NCBI RefSeq assembly: GCF_000003815.2 | Contig: NC_049995.1 | Span: forward strand, 923,375 to 985,374 | Direction of reading: 5' to 3' | Source: Branchiostoma floridae | Lineage: Eukaryota > Chordata > Leptocardii > Amphioxiformes > Branchiostomatidae | Length of the DNA stretch: 62,000 nt | Shown here: one piece after another, positions 12,971 to 22,746 of the stretch | Layout of the letters: the number at the start of each line of letters is the position of its first letter | Numbering within the stretch: position 1 is the first letter of the stretch | The notes under the pieces: generated by a model | What the model saw: only the letters and a program-made list of their open reading frames with translations | Told to the model about the DNA's origin: nothing | Database searches by the model: none | Program-made: the position numbers and the translations under genes

Positions 12971-13168
12971 TCACACACCACTCGTCTCCGACGTGACAAA
13001 GACACTGCCGCCTCTTGCGCCATTTTTCTTTGATTTGAGAGGCTCGAGCCGTCCACCGCGGCTCCGAGATCGTTTCCTCGCGATCTTTGCCAGCCCTGAC
13101 TCCACCGCTGCCCCTTCTCCTTGTCCCTCAACATTTGTAGTACAAGCAATAGTTTCCGCGTCGTCCAC
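12971..13168 (-). CDS. Candidate exon inside the 2.8-kb element
   Basis: A minus-strand frame of 65 codons starts MDDAETIACTTNVEGQ and becomes Arg/Lys/Ser-rich (IARKRSRSRGGR). It is CpG-rich, unlike its surroundings. Upstream on the same strand are CCAAT-type motifs and an X-box, as in a promoter. The frame ends in a stop without an obvious donor. It could be a first exon of a gene carried by the element or of a host gene; function unknown. Overlapping frames on both strands make coding uncertain. Confidence 0.25.
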   Translation of the reverse strand: MDDAETIACTTNVEGQGEGAAVESGLAKIARKRSRSRGGRLEPLKSKKNGARGGSVFVTSETSGV

Positions 13169-13310
13169 TTCTACTTGACAAGTCGACGCATTGGCGAGAT
13201 ACTTGTGTATGTTGTCCAGTCCTAAACATTGCAGTTTCCCTGGTTATTTCCATAGTTTCGCGCTTCTTCTTGATTGACGTTTACCACCTTTTTGGCGCCG
13301 CTGCGGGCTG

Positions 13311-13318
13311 TGATTGGT
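13311..13318 (-). promoter_or_regulatory. CCAAT-box-like motif
   Basis: TGATTGGT, i.e. ACCAATCA on the minus strand, lies about 145 bases upstream of the candidate start at 13168. A second CCAATCGG is on the plus strand near 13361. Suggestive of a promoter only. Confidence 0.3.
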
Positions 13319-13394
13319 CGCAAGTTAATTCGATTTTACGCACAAAGTGGCACGCCCTGTCCAATCGGTACATCTAAAGACTGCAGCCAAGGCT

Positions 13395-13408
13395 GTTGCC
13401 ATGGTAAC
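13395..13408. promoter_or_regulatory. Perfect palindromic X-box (RFX site)
   Basis: GTTGCCATGGTAAC matches the RFX consensus GTNRCC-spacer-RGYAAC on both strands. RFX factors act at X-boxes in promoters of ciliary and other animal genes. It stands in a CpG-richer block near CCAAT motifs. Function here is inferred from the motif alone. Confidence 0.5.
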
Positions 13409-14267
13409 GACACGTACAACAGCATGTCCTACATGGGAATCAGCTTGCACACGTCTTGTACTGCGTGCTTTTGATAATTATGATAGTTCCCAAGTCGAGC
13501 ACTCGCTGCTAGCTGTACAGGTTACAACAAGGACGTTGTGTAAGATTTTATAATATAGTAGTGGGGAAAGAGGTGTCCTGTCTGCAAAATTTTAGGTAGC
13601 GCAGTGGGTTTAAAATCACGTTGCGCCAAGCAAAATATTCCAAGCCCTCACAATGCGCCAAGCCCTGTGACAGTCGTCCTTTTTCCTTCTAAGCAAATTG
13701 AACATTGTCGACAAAGATATTGATCTCCAAACACACCTATTTGCTGACGATGTACAGCCAGAGAAAGCGAACATGGAACGCGGAAAGCTGAATTCACAAG
13801 TCTCAGCGGCCGTTTCACAGACGACACTTTGTCACAAGTCATCTTGCAGAGCGTTCCAAATTATGAAAAAAATACGCATTTTCACGTCATTTTTGCGGTA
13901 AAATATGAGGAAAATACCGGCATGTGTTTGTGCGCAGATGTTGATTAGATATGCAAGTACGCTAAATTTTGTCACCGTGACTGAATGGTAGCATTGCAAA
14001 CCGGAAGTAATGTTATATTTTACGTTTCATTTTGGTAACTTTATCGGCTTCCTGCCTTTGCCGCGCCAGCTTCATAAGAAAGGAAAACAAATTTGACTGA
14101 TATTTTCTCCGCCCACCTCTATTAACACAAGCGTTAAAACGGTAAATAAACACTGTAACATCAATATTTTTACAACGTTGTAGCGGTGTTAAACAGAGAT
14201 AGAGTCAAAGGCGCGGCAGTGAAATATTACTGAGCGAATTTTCAGCATGTGGAGCGGCGAGCCACCG

Positions 14268-14340
14268 GCCTTTTTCTTTTTACCATGTCGGGCGCCGAAC
14301 CTCGGGTGCGAGGCGTCTCAAGCTTGTCGAGGCCCGGGTA
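14268..14340 (+). other. Possible short plus-strand start exon
   Basis: ATGTCGGGCGCCGAACC at 14285 opens 18 codons and meets GGGTAAAT, a possible donor. It lies near the right end of the 2.8-kb element. Too short to support as a gene. Confidence 0.15.
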
Positions 14341-14411
14341 AATTTTGAAATCTTGACCCTCTGAAACGCCAATTTCCGGCATTTTGAGGGACGAATTTTG
14401 CTGGTAGTCCG

Positions 14412-14504
14412 ATAAAAATTTTTTCCTAGGCCCTCCCCCCGGCTCAATTTTTTTTTCCAAGGCCCTCCCCCCGGCTCAAATTTTTTTTCCTAGGCCCTCC
14501 CCCC
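14412..14504 (+). repeat. Subterminal minisatellite, right side
   Basis: Three units with T-run and CCTAGGCCCTCCCCCC in the same orientation as those at 11790-11890, so the element is not a simple palindrome. Confidence 0.85.
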
Positions 14505-14551
14505 TCTGACGACCGGCCCTCCCCCCCCGCTAAATATCGACCAGTCCCTAA

Positions 14552-15187
14552 TAAGATAGCTTTTAACCATTCAAGCATCTGCTAATATCAACCAATCATC
14601 ATTGATCTATCAGTGCAGTCCCGTTCCACATGCAACAATGTCAAATATTTAGACGCGTGCGCTTTAAAATTGTTTTTTTCACTTTCATTTGATGACCAGT
14701 ATTTGTCGATTTTATAGGTGACTAGTGTTATGCGTTGTAGTTACTGGAAACTATGTGATCACAATATGTGATAAAGAAGATGATAAAAACCTTCCTCATC
14801 GTTAATGCTTTTATTTGTACATTCTGGGTGCTTTTGCATTTGCATTTTCCACTTCATTTTTATTCCAGTGCTATGTACTCAAACTTGTGCGGGTTTGTGT
14901 CTTCACTGCAACGTATATCCATGACACATCCCATCATGCTATGCGCTGTGATTAGTGATCCCGACAAGCATTGCGGTGCGAAAACTGAGAACTCTGGCGA
15001 TACTGTGCGAGAATGAGGTGTAACGTAATTATAAACGTTGAAAGTAGCAATACACAGTTTTTGGCCTATAGGGATTATATGGTTAATTAAGCACCCGAAA
15101 GTGGTTCTATGCCTCAAAAAATTCATAGCAGGGTGCACAAGTAATTTACAAGAATTTAATATGGTGAAGTTCAGGGTACACACAACG
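14552..15187. other. AT-rich intergenic DNA
   Basis: An 82-codon plus frame and a 107-codon minus frame overlap at 14768-15183. Neither has splice or motif support. Confidence 0.45.
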
Positions 15188-15355
15188 ACATATCTGAAAA
15201 TGAGCTTATATTTGAAAGCTCGTAATTTTTTTTCAAGTTTTTAAGATATATATATATATATATAAGATATTTTTATATTATATTTAAATTGACTTTTAAA
15301 AAAATTGACTTTTAAAAATTACGAGCTTTCAAATATAAGCTCATTTTCAGATATT
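15188..15355. repeat. Inverted repeat (41-bp arms)
   Basis: 15190-15230 (beginning ATATCTGAAAATGAGCTTAT) is repeated in perfect inverse at 15314-15354. The spacer holds a TA run and a duplicated TTGACTTTTAAA. It would form a long hairpin. Confidence 0.9.
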
Positions 15356-15359
15356 TCGT

Positions 15360-15377
15360 ATATATGAAATATAAATA

Positions 15378-15415
<38 letters not shown>

Positions 15416-15458
15416 TATATATATATATATAGATATATATATATATAAATATATAGGG

Positions 15459-15515
<57 letters not shown>

Positions 15516-15534
15516 TATATATATATATGACCCT
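15360..15534. repeat. TA microsatellite bounded by AGGGTCAT / ATGACCCT
   Basis: Alternating TA with rare G. The inner part (15455-15534) is flanked by AGGGTCAT and its inverse ATGACCCT, so the whole tract is palindromic. Confidence 0.9.
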
Positions 15535-16670
15535 AGCGAATGTCATTGACTATAACTGACGCGCAGGCAGTACCCAGGAACTGTATCAGGGCGCATCAGG
15601 GCGCAAATTCACGCCGAGCGAAGAAACATAACACAACTTATAAACTATCAAAACCAATGCATTCCTCTACCATTCAGTACAGTTTCCACCTCGCTGTTGC
15701 GCACAGAAGAATAACTACGGCCTTTTCAACGTGACGCCATACTTTATACTCGAACTAATCAGTAGGGACGCGGGATAATACCGTGCTCTTCAGACATTGA
15801 GAGTACCAGATGAAAAGAGTATGTAAACCAGCGGGTACTAGCGGTAACGTTCCAATGTCCAATTTTTTCTCGAGACAGTCGTGGTTTGAGGCAATCTTTC
15901 TCTAAGCAGCGAGTGAAAATTATTGAGATCATTGCAAATACCACACGTTTACCGTTTTAACACCTCGCTCCAGCTTGTCTTAAGAACCTATTGATGAATC
16001 TTTCCTCTTCACCGGGGTCGTTCCAAGCTTATTTTCTCATCAGGAACAAAACCTTCAGAATAATGTATCCCTGCTGCGCCTTCTTACTATTCATGCACGT
16101 CTTTACAGGCGTGCTTTGATGTAGAACACATCACAAAACAGTGATTTGCGCGATGATGAGTGGAATCATACTGAACAGTAGCCTCCCGTCGCTGCGAACC
16201 TGCAGGGATTAAACAACTCTGTGAAGATGAATTGTAAAAACTGTGAGACAGTGAGGGACTCCCGGGGTGATGTCATGACGTCTTCGTGCAGGCGCCATTT
16301 GTCAGCTTTAATAAATTGTACCATACATCTTCTCCGTGACTGGTCCCAATCGCGTCAGGGTGATAGAGCTAAGCCTAGCTACCGCCGTGACCGGCGACAT
16401 TGGATGGTATTTTTGTGAGAAGCGGACGTGTGTGGAGGAAGGGGAGGGGGGCTGTCATGACAGACTGATATCGATGAGGACTTCCTGGGAAGATTTGGGC
16501 GATTTGTCACGGGATTTGGGAACGCCTTTCAACACGGAAGATTCGATTATCAGCGTCGCGACTCCTTGTCTCTGAGACGTATTCATCACTATCAACAGCT
16601 AGCCGCCATAAGGAAGTTCATGGCTCCGACTGCGCATGTGAAACAAAATTGATTTTGAGTGATTTTGAGT
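15535..16670. other. Non-coding stretch with a weak exon candidate
   Basis: Mostly featureless. At 16360-16430 a plus frame reads IELSLATAVTGDIGWYFCEK, which faintly resembles the end of an immunoglobulin V-type fold (D-x-G-x-Y-x-C), but the rest of the domain is absent. Confidence 0.3.
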
Positions 16671-16730
16671 GTACACACACACACACACATACATACATAC
16701 ATACATACATACAGATACACACAAACACGA
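16671..16730. repeat. CA and CATA microsatellite
   Basis: CA run followed by CATACATA repeats, preceded by a duplicated TTGAGTGATTTTGAGTG. Confidence 0.9.
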
Positions 16731-16783
16731 GAACATCATTCTCTTCTCTAATATAAAAATATGTTCTGATATCCCGGCTATAT

Positions 16784-16924
16784 CCCGGTAATAAGATACG
16801 CCAAAAAGCAGTTACTTAAGCAACTGGATATGATATGACACTGACGACAGACATCGGATGGTGTCTGAAACGTCTGACTGTTTCCATGATCATATCCAGT
16901 TGCTTGAGTAACTGCTTTTTGGCG
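16784..16924 (+). ncRNA. Hammerhead-like module A in a long hairpin
   Basis: Arms 16799-16834 and 16889-16924 pair over 36 bp with one mismatch. The enclosed loop holds CTGACGA (16841-16847), stem II AGACA/TGTCT and GAAAC (16867-16871), the order of a type I hammerhead core. One extra base lies between CTGACGA and stem II. The terminal sequence GGTAATAAGATACGCC is the inverse of the downstream side of module B, so A is a palindromic relative. Hammerhead motifs are known in Penelope-like retroelements and retrozymes. Self-cleavage is unproven. Confidence 0.45.
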
Positions 16925-16930
16925 CACCTT

Positions 16931-17540
16931 CTGATCAGTTCATACATTGAGACTTTATGCCTATGGTTGATAGCGTTAGAATGATCAGAATAATCAGAAT
17001 GAACATAAACTCTTCCCAAAACTTGCTGGAGTGTAACTTATCGGGCTGGGTAATTGCAGGGGGATAATTACTTCAGCTTTGACGACTGAACACAGGATTT
17101 CATAACGACACACGCCTCATCAAAATGCCCCCAGCACGTACATGCTTAATTGGGCTCTAGTTCATGTACTTCACCTTGGTGCTTGTCTAGTCTGTATCGC
17201 TGAACATTCAGTCTCCCATTTTAGCACCATGTGCTGTTCCTTTATTAGGCCATTTGGTTCGACTAGATGAATGACATCTATGTGCGCAGCAATTTTCTTC
17301 TGTTTCTCAAAATCTAGGAAAAAAGTTTTTAACATCACTCTAAATCGTACAAAGCTGCTGCAAGATGAGCAAATCTATCCCGCAAAAATTATATGTATTG
17401 CAAAATAATATCAGAAAACGGATACTACTATCGTAGAATGCCAGAGTCAAAGTCAAAGAAGAAGAATTGAAAAATGAGGCTGTAATGTTCGATATACATT
17501 GTTCGCTATGTGTGCAAATTATTTGTTACCTGCTTGTTTA
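16931..17540. other. AT-rich intergenic DNA
   Basis: No gene. A segment near 17340-17530 (CGTACAAAG, ATATGTATTGCAAAATAATA, GTCAAAGTCAAAG) resembles a block near 21405-21560, probably a diverged repeat. Confidence 0.45.
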
Positions 17541-18065
17541 ACCTTTTTTTGTTATTATTTATTCAACATCAAAGTACAAAACAGGACAGGGAGGTAATAC
17601 ACTCTAGCAGTACGCTTATATTCACATCACCGCTCAAAAAAGGATAACTGACAAGAACAAATAAATGACAATATCAAAGCAAACAGTTCACAGCTATTTA
17701 CATATAAGTCAGGTTACAAGGTAGTTGCAAAACGTTTGGAATGTACAATATAAGACTGGGTTAACTGTAAGATACTGCAGTTTGTAGAATGTGACAGGAA
17801 AGGTGAACCCCTTAATAGTAGATGGATACGGGCTGATTCGGATAAACTATTGAAGTCAAGAGTATTGCCTAGCAAAAAATAATTCTGTATTGTTGATATG
17901 TAGGGCAGTATATTAAAAATGTACAATACCTTCACATAGACACCCACAGTTACAGGCTGGACTAGAAACTAAATTGCGGATAAATAAACTATGGTTCAAA
18001 CTGCAGGTGCCGATGCGAAGGCGTGTAATGAGGGTGCAGGTGTATCGAGGACCGTAACTAAAATG
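17541..18065 (-). pseudogene. Non-LTR retrotransposon ORF2, C-terminal fragment with frameshift
   Basis: Read on the minus strand from 18065, one frame gives TRLRIGTCSLNHSLFIRNLV, then CNCGC and EGIVHFLIYCP, the Cys/His-containing C-terminal tail usual in non-LTR ORF2 proteins. After a stop the frame shifts to HLLLRGSPFLSHSTNC and ends near IVHSKRF, the usual end of such proteins. An AATAAA (17558-17563) and a short A-rich tail follow, marking the 3' end of the element. The 5' part, including the reverse transcriptase, is missing. This is a dead, 5'-truncated copy. Confidence 0.65.
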
Positions 18066-18613
18066 TTTATTGATGGAGGGGCATACATATTGTTCAATCT
18101 TCCTGACCCTTTACATTTCATTATAAAAGCAATCTTTTTTTGCCCAAATCTTATGTTGACATGCCCTTGCATCAATCTTGGGAGAATGTTATCTGTATAA
18201 TCAAATTAACATGACCTTTCATAAATCCGACTTGGTTTAGCACATACATAGAACGTTATCCCTCGTTCCCAGAGATTTTACTCATTTTCCAATGACGTAG
18301 GCAGAATCTGTCCGCCATGTTGGTGTCCCTGATTTGCATTTTGGTAAATCGCAGGTCCAGTGTACACAGTATATTTTCTCCTTCGTTTTCCTAATGGTAT
18401 AGTATGCAATTATGTCAATGGCCTGCAAGGAGATGTATGTCTCACACAATACTATAGGGCAAGTCTAATGGTATACAGCATGTAGACATGTGTACGAGTA
18501 GGTTGACAAAAGGTTGCAGGGAAACATTCTGCATTTTAGCCAAAATGTTACCTTTCTAGTTCTGATCATGCGATATTGTCTCCTTTTGAAAAGCGGAGGG
18601 ACTTGTTGAGCAA
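18066..18613. other. Non-coding, possible promoter-like block
   Basis: 18290-18330 contains CCAATGACGTAGG and, on the minus strand, ACATGGCGGACAG opening about 20 codons. This looks like a first exon start but is too short to support. The rest may be the decayed 5' side of the retroelement at 18614. Confidence 0.3.
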
Positions 18614-18995
18614 AAAATCTGTCGGTTCTGTAACCTGAACAAGGTTGAAGATGAATTCCACTTTTTATCATATTGTAGTTTATGTAGTAACGATAGAAAT
18701 ATTATTTTTAGCCATATCATAGGCGAGTTCCCGTACTTTGAATTTTTATAGTGTTGAATAAATTCGTTTTCCTCATGAGTTTTAATCAAAGGAAATTATA
18801 CAAACATATCTCAATCTACATTTTTAACATTACTAAGAGACGAGAAGAATCCGAACAAATGTATTAGACTAGTTTTAGAACCCATGTTTTAAATTAGTCT
18901 TAGTTGTCATGTGTATACTGTATTACGACAATCTAAATCTATATACCTGTACTTAGCCCGATATGGCATGAATGTGCAATAAAAACTATTACTTC
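18614..18995 (+). pseudogene. Second non-LTR retrotransposon, 3' end
   Basis: A plus frame beginning KICRFCNLNKVEDEFHFLSY shows the CxxC...HxxxxC pattern of non-LTR ORF2 C-termini and ends at a stop at 18749-18751. The 3' untranslated part ends in a hexamer AATAAA (18978-18983). The upstream sequence is too decayed to follow. The fragment differs from the minus-strand one at 17541-18065, so it is another family or subfamily. Confidence 0.6.
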
Positions 18996-19220
18996 AATAA
19001 CCAGACCTACTGACGCCCCTCCTGCTCACACCTTACCCCTACCCCCACCCCCACGGGGTCTACCCCACCCCGGGAGCCAGCCGGGCCGTCTGAGCGGGAT
19101 ATGTGTGCAGAATTCGCCCTTGACCTGTACGGAACATGCCCCCTGACATGGAAATTTAGACGGGAGGCAAGTAGAATTAAGATGAATCGTAATGCGGCTT
19201 TCCTGGAAGCTCCAAAAAAT
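18996..19220. other. GC-rich spacer
   Basis: C-rich tract (CCCCTACCCCCACC) and a 64-codon plus frame from 19101 that runs into the foldback element. No gene supported. Confidence 0.4.
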
Positions 19221-19587
19221 CTGAAAGGCAACCTAAGCAATATTAGATCGCTAAAAAATGAAATAATTAGGATAGGGCAATCTGTACAATATTGACATCT
19301 AATACACTATTTTAGTATATTCACATCATTATTTCATAAACTGAGCCATTAAATCTGGTGCAGAAACAAGCTGCACGAGGTTCCCTGATTAAGGCCTAAT
19401 TTTGTGGGTTCCAATAATAAGGAATATTCTCGATCAACATGTTTCTGGTCCGCTTTTAACTGCTCAAATGATAAAATAATGATGTAAATGTGGGAATACA
19501 GTGCAGTAGATGTCAATATTACACAGATTGCCTTATCCAGAATATTTCCACTTTTAACACTGTGATATTGCTTAGGTTGCTTAAACG
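19221..19587. mobile_element. Foldback MITE, CAACCTAAGCAATAT ends
   Basis: Left end GCAACCTAAGCAATAT and an inner block GGGCAATCTGTACAATATTG are matched in inverse at the right (CAATATTACACAGATTGCC, then ATATTGCTTAGGTTGC). The imperfect arms are about 80-130 bp. No coding capacity. Confidence 0.75.
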
Positions 19588-19959
19588 TTGCCGTCGATCG
19601 TGATAATACCGTATCTTTTTTTCTGTTGAGTCAACTGGGTAATAAGTTAAATAACGCGCACTTGATCAGGCACACATGTCATTGTCTGATCTATATGAAT
19701 AGCTATCTCCCATTACGATTCATTACCTATGTATAGGGAACAGGCAGCCTACTCTTGGTCAAGTGTCGTATTAGGTACATAAAACGATACCCATTTCTGT
19801 GACACTCGTAAAAGGTTGGGATAAGGGGATAGCATTAAAAGTAAGTAACCGGTCCCCGATATGTTGATATGGCTTCCTCACCTTCATGGCGTTCCCCTCG
19901 CCTGACACCTGCTCAGATCAACTCCAAGAACTGCTACCTAGTCATCAACACAGCCCGTA
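19588..19959. other. Non-coding stretch
   Basis: No gene or clear repeat. Confidence 0.5.
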
Positions 19960-20475
19960 TAACATCCCGTACAGCCTACGGTACAGGCAGATATACAGCC
20001 CGTATCACAGGCAGGTACCACAGCCCGTATCACAGGCAGGTATCCACTCACATGCAGGTATCTCTGTCAGTATTACAGACGCGTATCACTTCCCGTATTG
20101 TAGGCAGGCATGCTCTTCCGTATCATGACTAGGTATAACCTTGTCTCAGGCTGGTAATGACTTCGCGTATAACGGTCAGATATGACTTCCCGTATCACAA
20201 ACGGATATGACTTCCCGTATCACACAGATATGACTTCCTTTATCACAGACAGGTATCACCTTCCATATCACAGACTGGTATCGCTCCTCGTATCACAGGC
20301 AGATATCTTTGCCCAGATCACAGATACGCACCATTCTCCGTATCTTTATCTGGTATCATTCTCCGCATCACAGGCATATACTGTAATTACACCATATCAT
20401 GAGCAGCTGTATCCTGCCGTATCAGTGTCACAGACCCGTATCACAGGCTCGTATCACAGTAGATATCACAGAATG
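19960..20475. repeat. Irregular tandem repeat, core CGTATCACAGGCAG
   Basis: Roughly 25 diverged units of 16-25 bp built on CGTATCACAG(G/A)C. The unit length is not a fixed multiple of three and open frames across it are short, so it is a non-coding minisatellite. Confidence 0.85.
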
Positions 20476-20760
20476 TGTTGCACAGAGCCATCAGCCACGT
20501 TGCCTCTTGTATATCTACCAAATACCAGGTGTCGAATTCCTCTGCAGTCCCTGGTCTGAAAGTTTCCACTGCGGAGACGTTAACTCTATGAAATATCCAC
20601 ATTCGAGTTGGTGATACACAGAAATAAACTAGAGCACATCTTAGCACGCTGAGAATCCACCTGTGTCTCACAGCACACAGTTTAGAAGGCGGGCTCGCCG
20701 CGGCCCGACCCGCTGTAAGGAGACTTACAGAATACTGATCGTTCTGTTTTCTTCTCCTCA
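20476..20760. other. Non-coding stretch
   Basis: Sequence after the repeat, becoming GC-richer near 20690-20715 (GGCTCGCCGCGGCCCGACC). A pyrimidine-rich tract ending TTTTCTTCTCCTCAG at 20760 is a good splice acceptor. Confidence 0.4.
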
Positions 20761-20826
20761 GCTCGACGGTGAAATCCCGCCATTAAATTCACCAGCCGCT
20801 TCTGAAATACTGACGTCATTCAGATG
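20761..20826 (+). CDS. Candidate terminal exon, weak
   Basis: Behind the strong acceptor-like tract ending at 20760, a phase-0 frame reads LDGEIPPLNSPAASEILTSF and stops at TGA. The peptide is not recognised. A perfect CRE palindrome overlaps its end, so the block may instead be a promoter. Confidence 0.2.
20811..20818. promoter_or_regulatory. CRE palindrome TGACGTCA
   Basis: A perfect CREB/ATF site, followed 18 bases later by ATGGCCGACATGG, a start in good context that opens 13 codons. Consistent with a promoter and short start exon on the plus strand, but unproven. Confidence 0.3.
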
Positions 20827-20829
20827 ATG

Positions 20830-22124
20830 GGAAATTATGGCCGACATGGAGAAAATTCATACAGAGCCTCGTCTGTGAAGCTGAGACTTCAAATACTTCA
20901 CCACAGTCTTTAGCGGCCGTACAAAAGACGTGTGCATGTGCTGAATATACATATGAGTATATATAATGTTACCGCCTGGTTGGAAATGTTAGCCTATCCT
21001 ACAGTTAACCTTCACAGTTCTGCGTAATTATGAAGCAGAGCAAGAAATAAGGAAAGGGAAAAACTTTAATACCTGGTATGAAAGCCCAAGTGGGCGGAGG
21101 ATTTATTGTACTAGTGTGGCCGGCGCAGGGATTTTACATCTTAAGTTTTTCCTAGAAAACGGCGATGCACCCATTGGTACGTAAAAGGGGTGTACATGAG
21201 CAGTGGAGCTATTTTGTCTGCGCCAGAAACTTCGAAACTTACAGAAATCTCACGACAAGCAGACGACAGGCTTAATTGTTTATACGACCATGTTGATTTG
21301 ATCATATAAAATAGGTTAAACCTTGACTTTACGCACGACATCCGCGCGTTTATGAATCAATCTTCGACCAATTCTCAACAAAGTTATCGACCATACTATA
21401 AATCGTACAAATCTTATTTAAAACGCACGCTGAATATCGCATAAATATCGCAAAACGGAAACTGGTGTCGTTAAATGCAAAAGTCAATTCCAAAGTCAGA
21501 TCTGAAAGAACAAATATGAAGAATCGATTGTTCGGTATATCACCATGCTCATGTGCATTTGTTCAACCTTCCTAACTTCTTAGATCTTATGATAAATGCA
21601 ACTTAATGAGAACTTTTTTTGCACGCTCGCATTAGTTTCGGGAGATTCCAGGATGTTATCTATATAATCAAATGGCCTAAGCATTTATAGACAAGTGATA
21701 AAAATATAGAGACAGGACGTACGACACATACGATTGGCCCAAGCAAGCACCTGTTAATACGGGCTATAACAAATGTCCGAGCAATACCCTACAATTACAT
21801 TTCATAATGAATGTGTTGAGCTTTTCGACTTGTAGACGAGAATCAAACTGGCAGAAGAAGACGACTACAAAAACAAACAAAAACGTGACGTGAAAATTTC
21901 GCCGTCTATATGGCATCGGAAACACAAATACAAATGATTCGAGCTGATCTCCACGACTAAGGATAAAAGGTAATTTTCGAAATCAAGAATCTTCAGAATT
22001 TGGATCAACCGGAGTCCACTTGAATAATTACCAAATTTCACGATTCCTCATCAACCAAGCATTCATGTGCTCCACCTGGATGATAATGTATGAACTGCAT
22101 TCCAAGTACTTAATTGAATAGAAT
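20830..22124. other. AT-rich intergenic DNA
   Basis: Contains a diverged repeat block at 21290-21560 (GATTTGATCATAT, CGCGCGTTTATGAAT) shared with 26690-26730 and 60425-60480. No gene. Confidence 0.45.
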
Positions 22125-22139
22125 GATACATGGTATGTA

Positions 22140-22541
22140 CGAGGGTGCTTCAGAAAGTAATGTCAATTTAAATTTATAACAGGCTCATTTTCTTCATCGA
22201 ATGAGTTGAAATTTGGCACGAAGGTAGAATCATATATCCCCCTCCTCCATTTGTTGTGCAGACTTTTATGGGTGACTGACTTGATTTCAAGGCCACACCC
22301 ATAGTTATAAGATTGTTTGGTCTAGAGAAATTGATCTTTTGAGAAGCTTCCAAGGATGTGGTCATCTTGAATCACATCAGTTACTCATTAAAATATGAAC
22401 AACAAATTGAGATATTTTAATCTCAGCAGGATATATGCCTCTAACTTTTTGCCAAATTGAAAAATAAAATTGAAGCATTTTATAAAACCAAAAAATGAGC
22501 TTGTTTTAGAACCAAAGACATTACTTTATGAAGCACCCTCG
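22140..22541. mobile_element. Mariner-like MITE (TA duplication)
   Basis: TIRs begin CGAGGGTGCTTCAGAAAGTA, with the right end matching at nearly every base, and TA flanks both ends (22138-22139, 22542-22543). TA duplication and CGAGGG-type ends fit Tc1/mariner. Length 402 bp without transposase. Similar ends occur on the element at 33859. The flanking host DNA is itself palindromic (22125-22137 against 22544-22556). Confidence 0.75.
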
Positions 22542-22746
22542 TACATACCAAGTATCAACTCAATCCATTCGGGCCTTAATTACCGAGTTATAATGCTCGT
22601 AGTCGGACAGGCAGACACACAGACAGACACATGAACGTTGACGAAAACGTTCTTGGAAAAGACAATTCGCTCACAATAAATTAATTCAAGACACATAGAC
22701 TGATACCAGGCAAAAGATGCGCCCAACAACCCTACCTGGTGCTGGG

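Larger units (their letters stand above)
11738..14548. mobile_element. 2.8-kb TIR-bounded element, PIF/Harbinger-like ends
   Basis: The left end GGGACTGGTCGATATTTAGC, a poly-G run and AGGGCCGGTCGTCAGA are matched in inverse at the right end (14505-14548). The ends are flanked by TAA on both sides (11735-11737, 14549-14551). GG-starting TIRs with a 3-bp TWA duplication are typical of PIF/Harbinger. Just inside each end, in the same orientation, lie three copies of a unit containing TTTTTTTCCTAGGCCCTCCC. Inside are a 573-base N gap and a GC-richer block with short exon-like frames. No transposase motif is visible, but part of the interior is unsequenced. Confidence 0.6.

Noticed and set aside
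14242-14460. 72-codon minus frame with Arg/Lys-rich end
   Set aside because: Overlaps the subterminal minisatellite of the 2.8-kb element and has no splice or start support.
16336-16575. Immunoglobulin V-like exon
   Set aside because: Only a faint D-x-G-x-Y-x-C match; the first cysteine, tryptophan and strand pattern are absent and no good splice sites bound it.
18300-18330. Minus-strand start ACATGGCGGACAG as a gene start
   Set aside because: Opens only about 20 codons and the region resembles dispersed repeat DNA; no downstream exon found.
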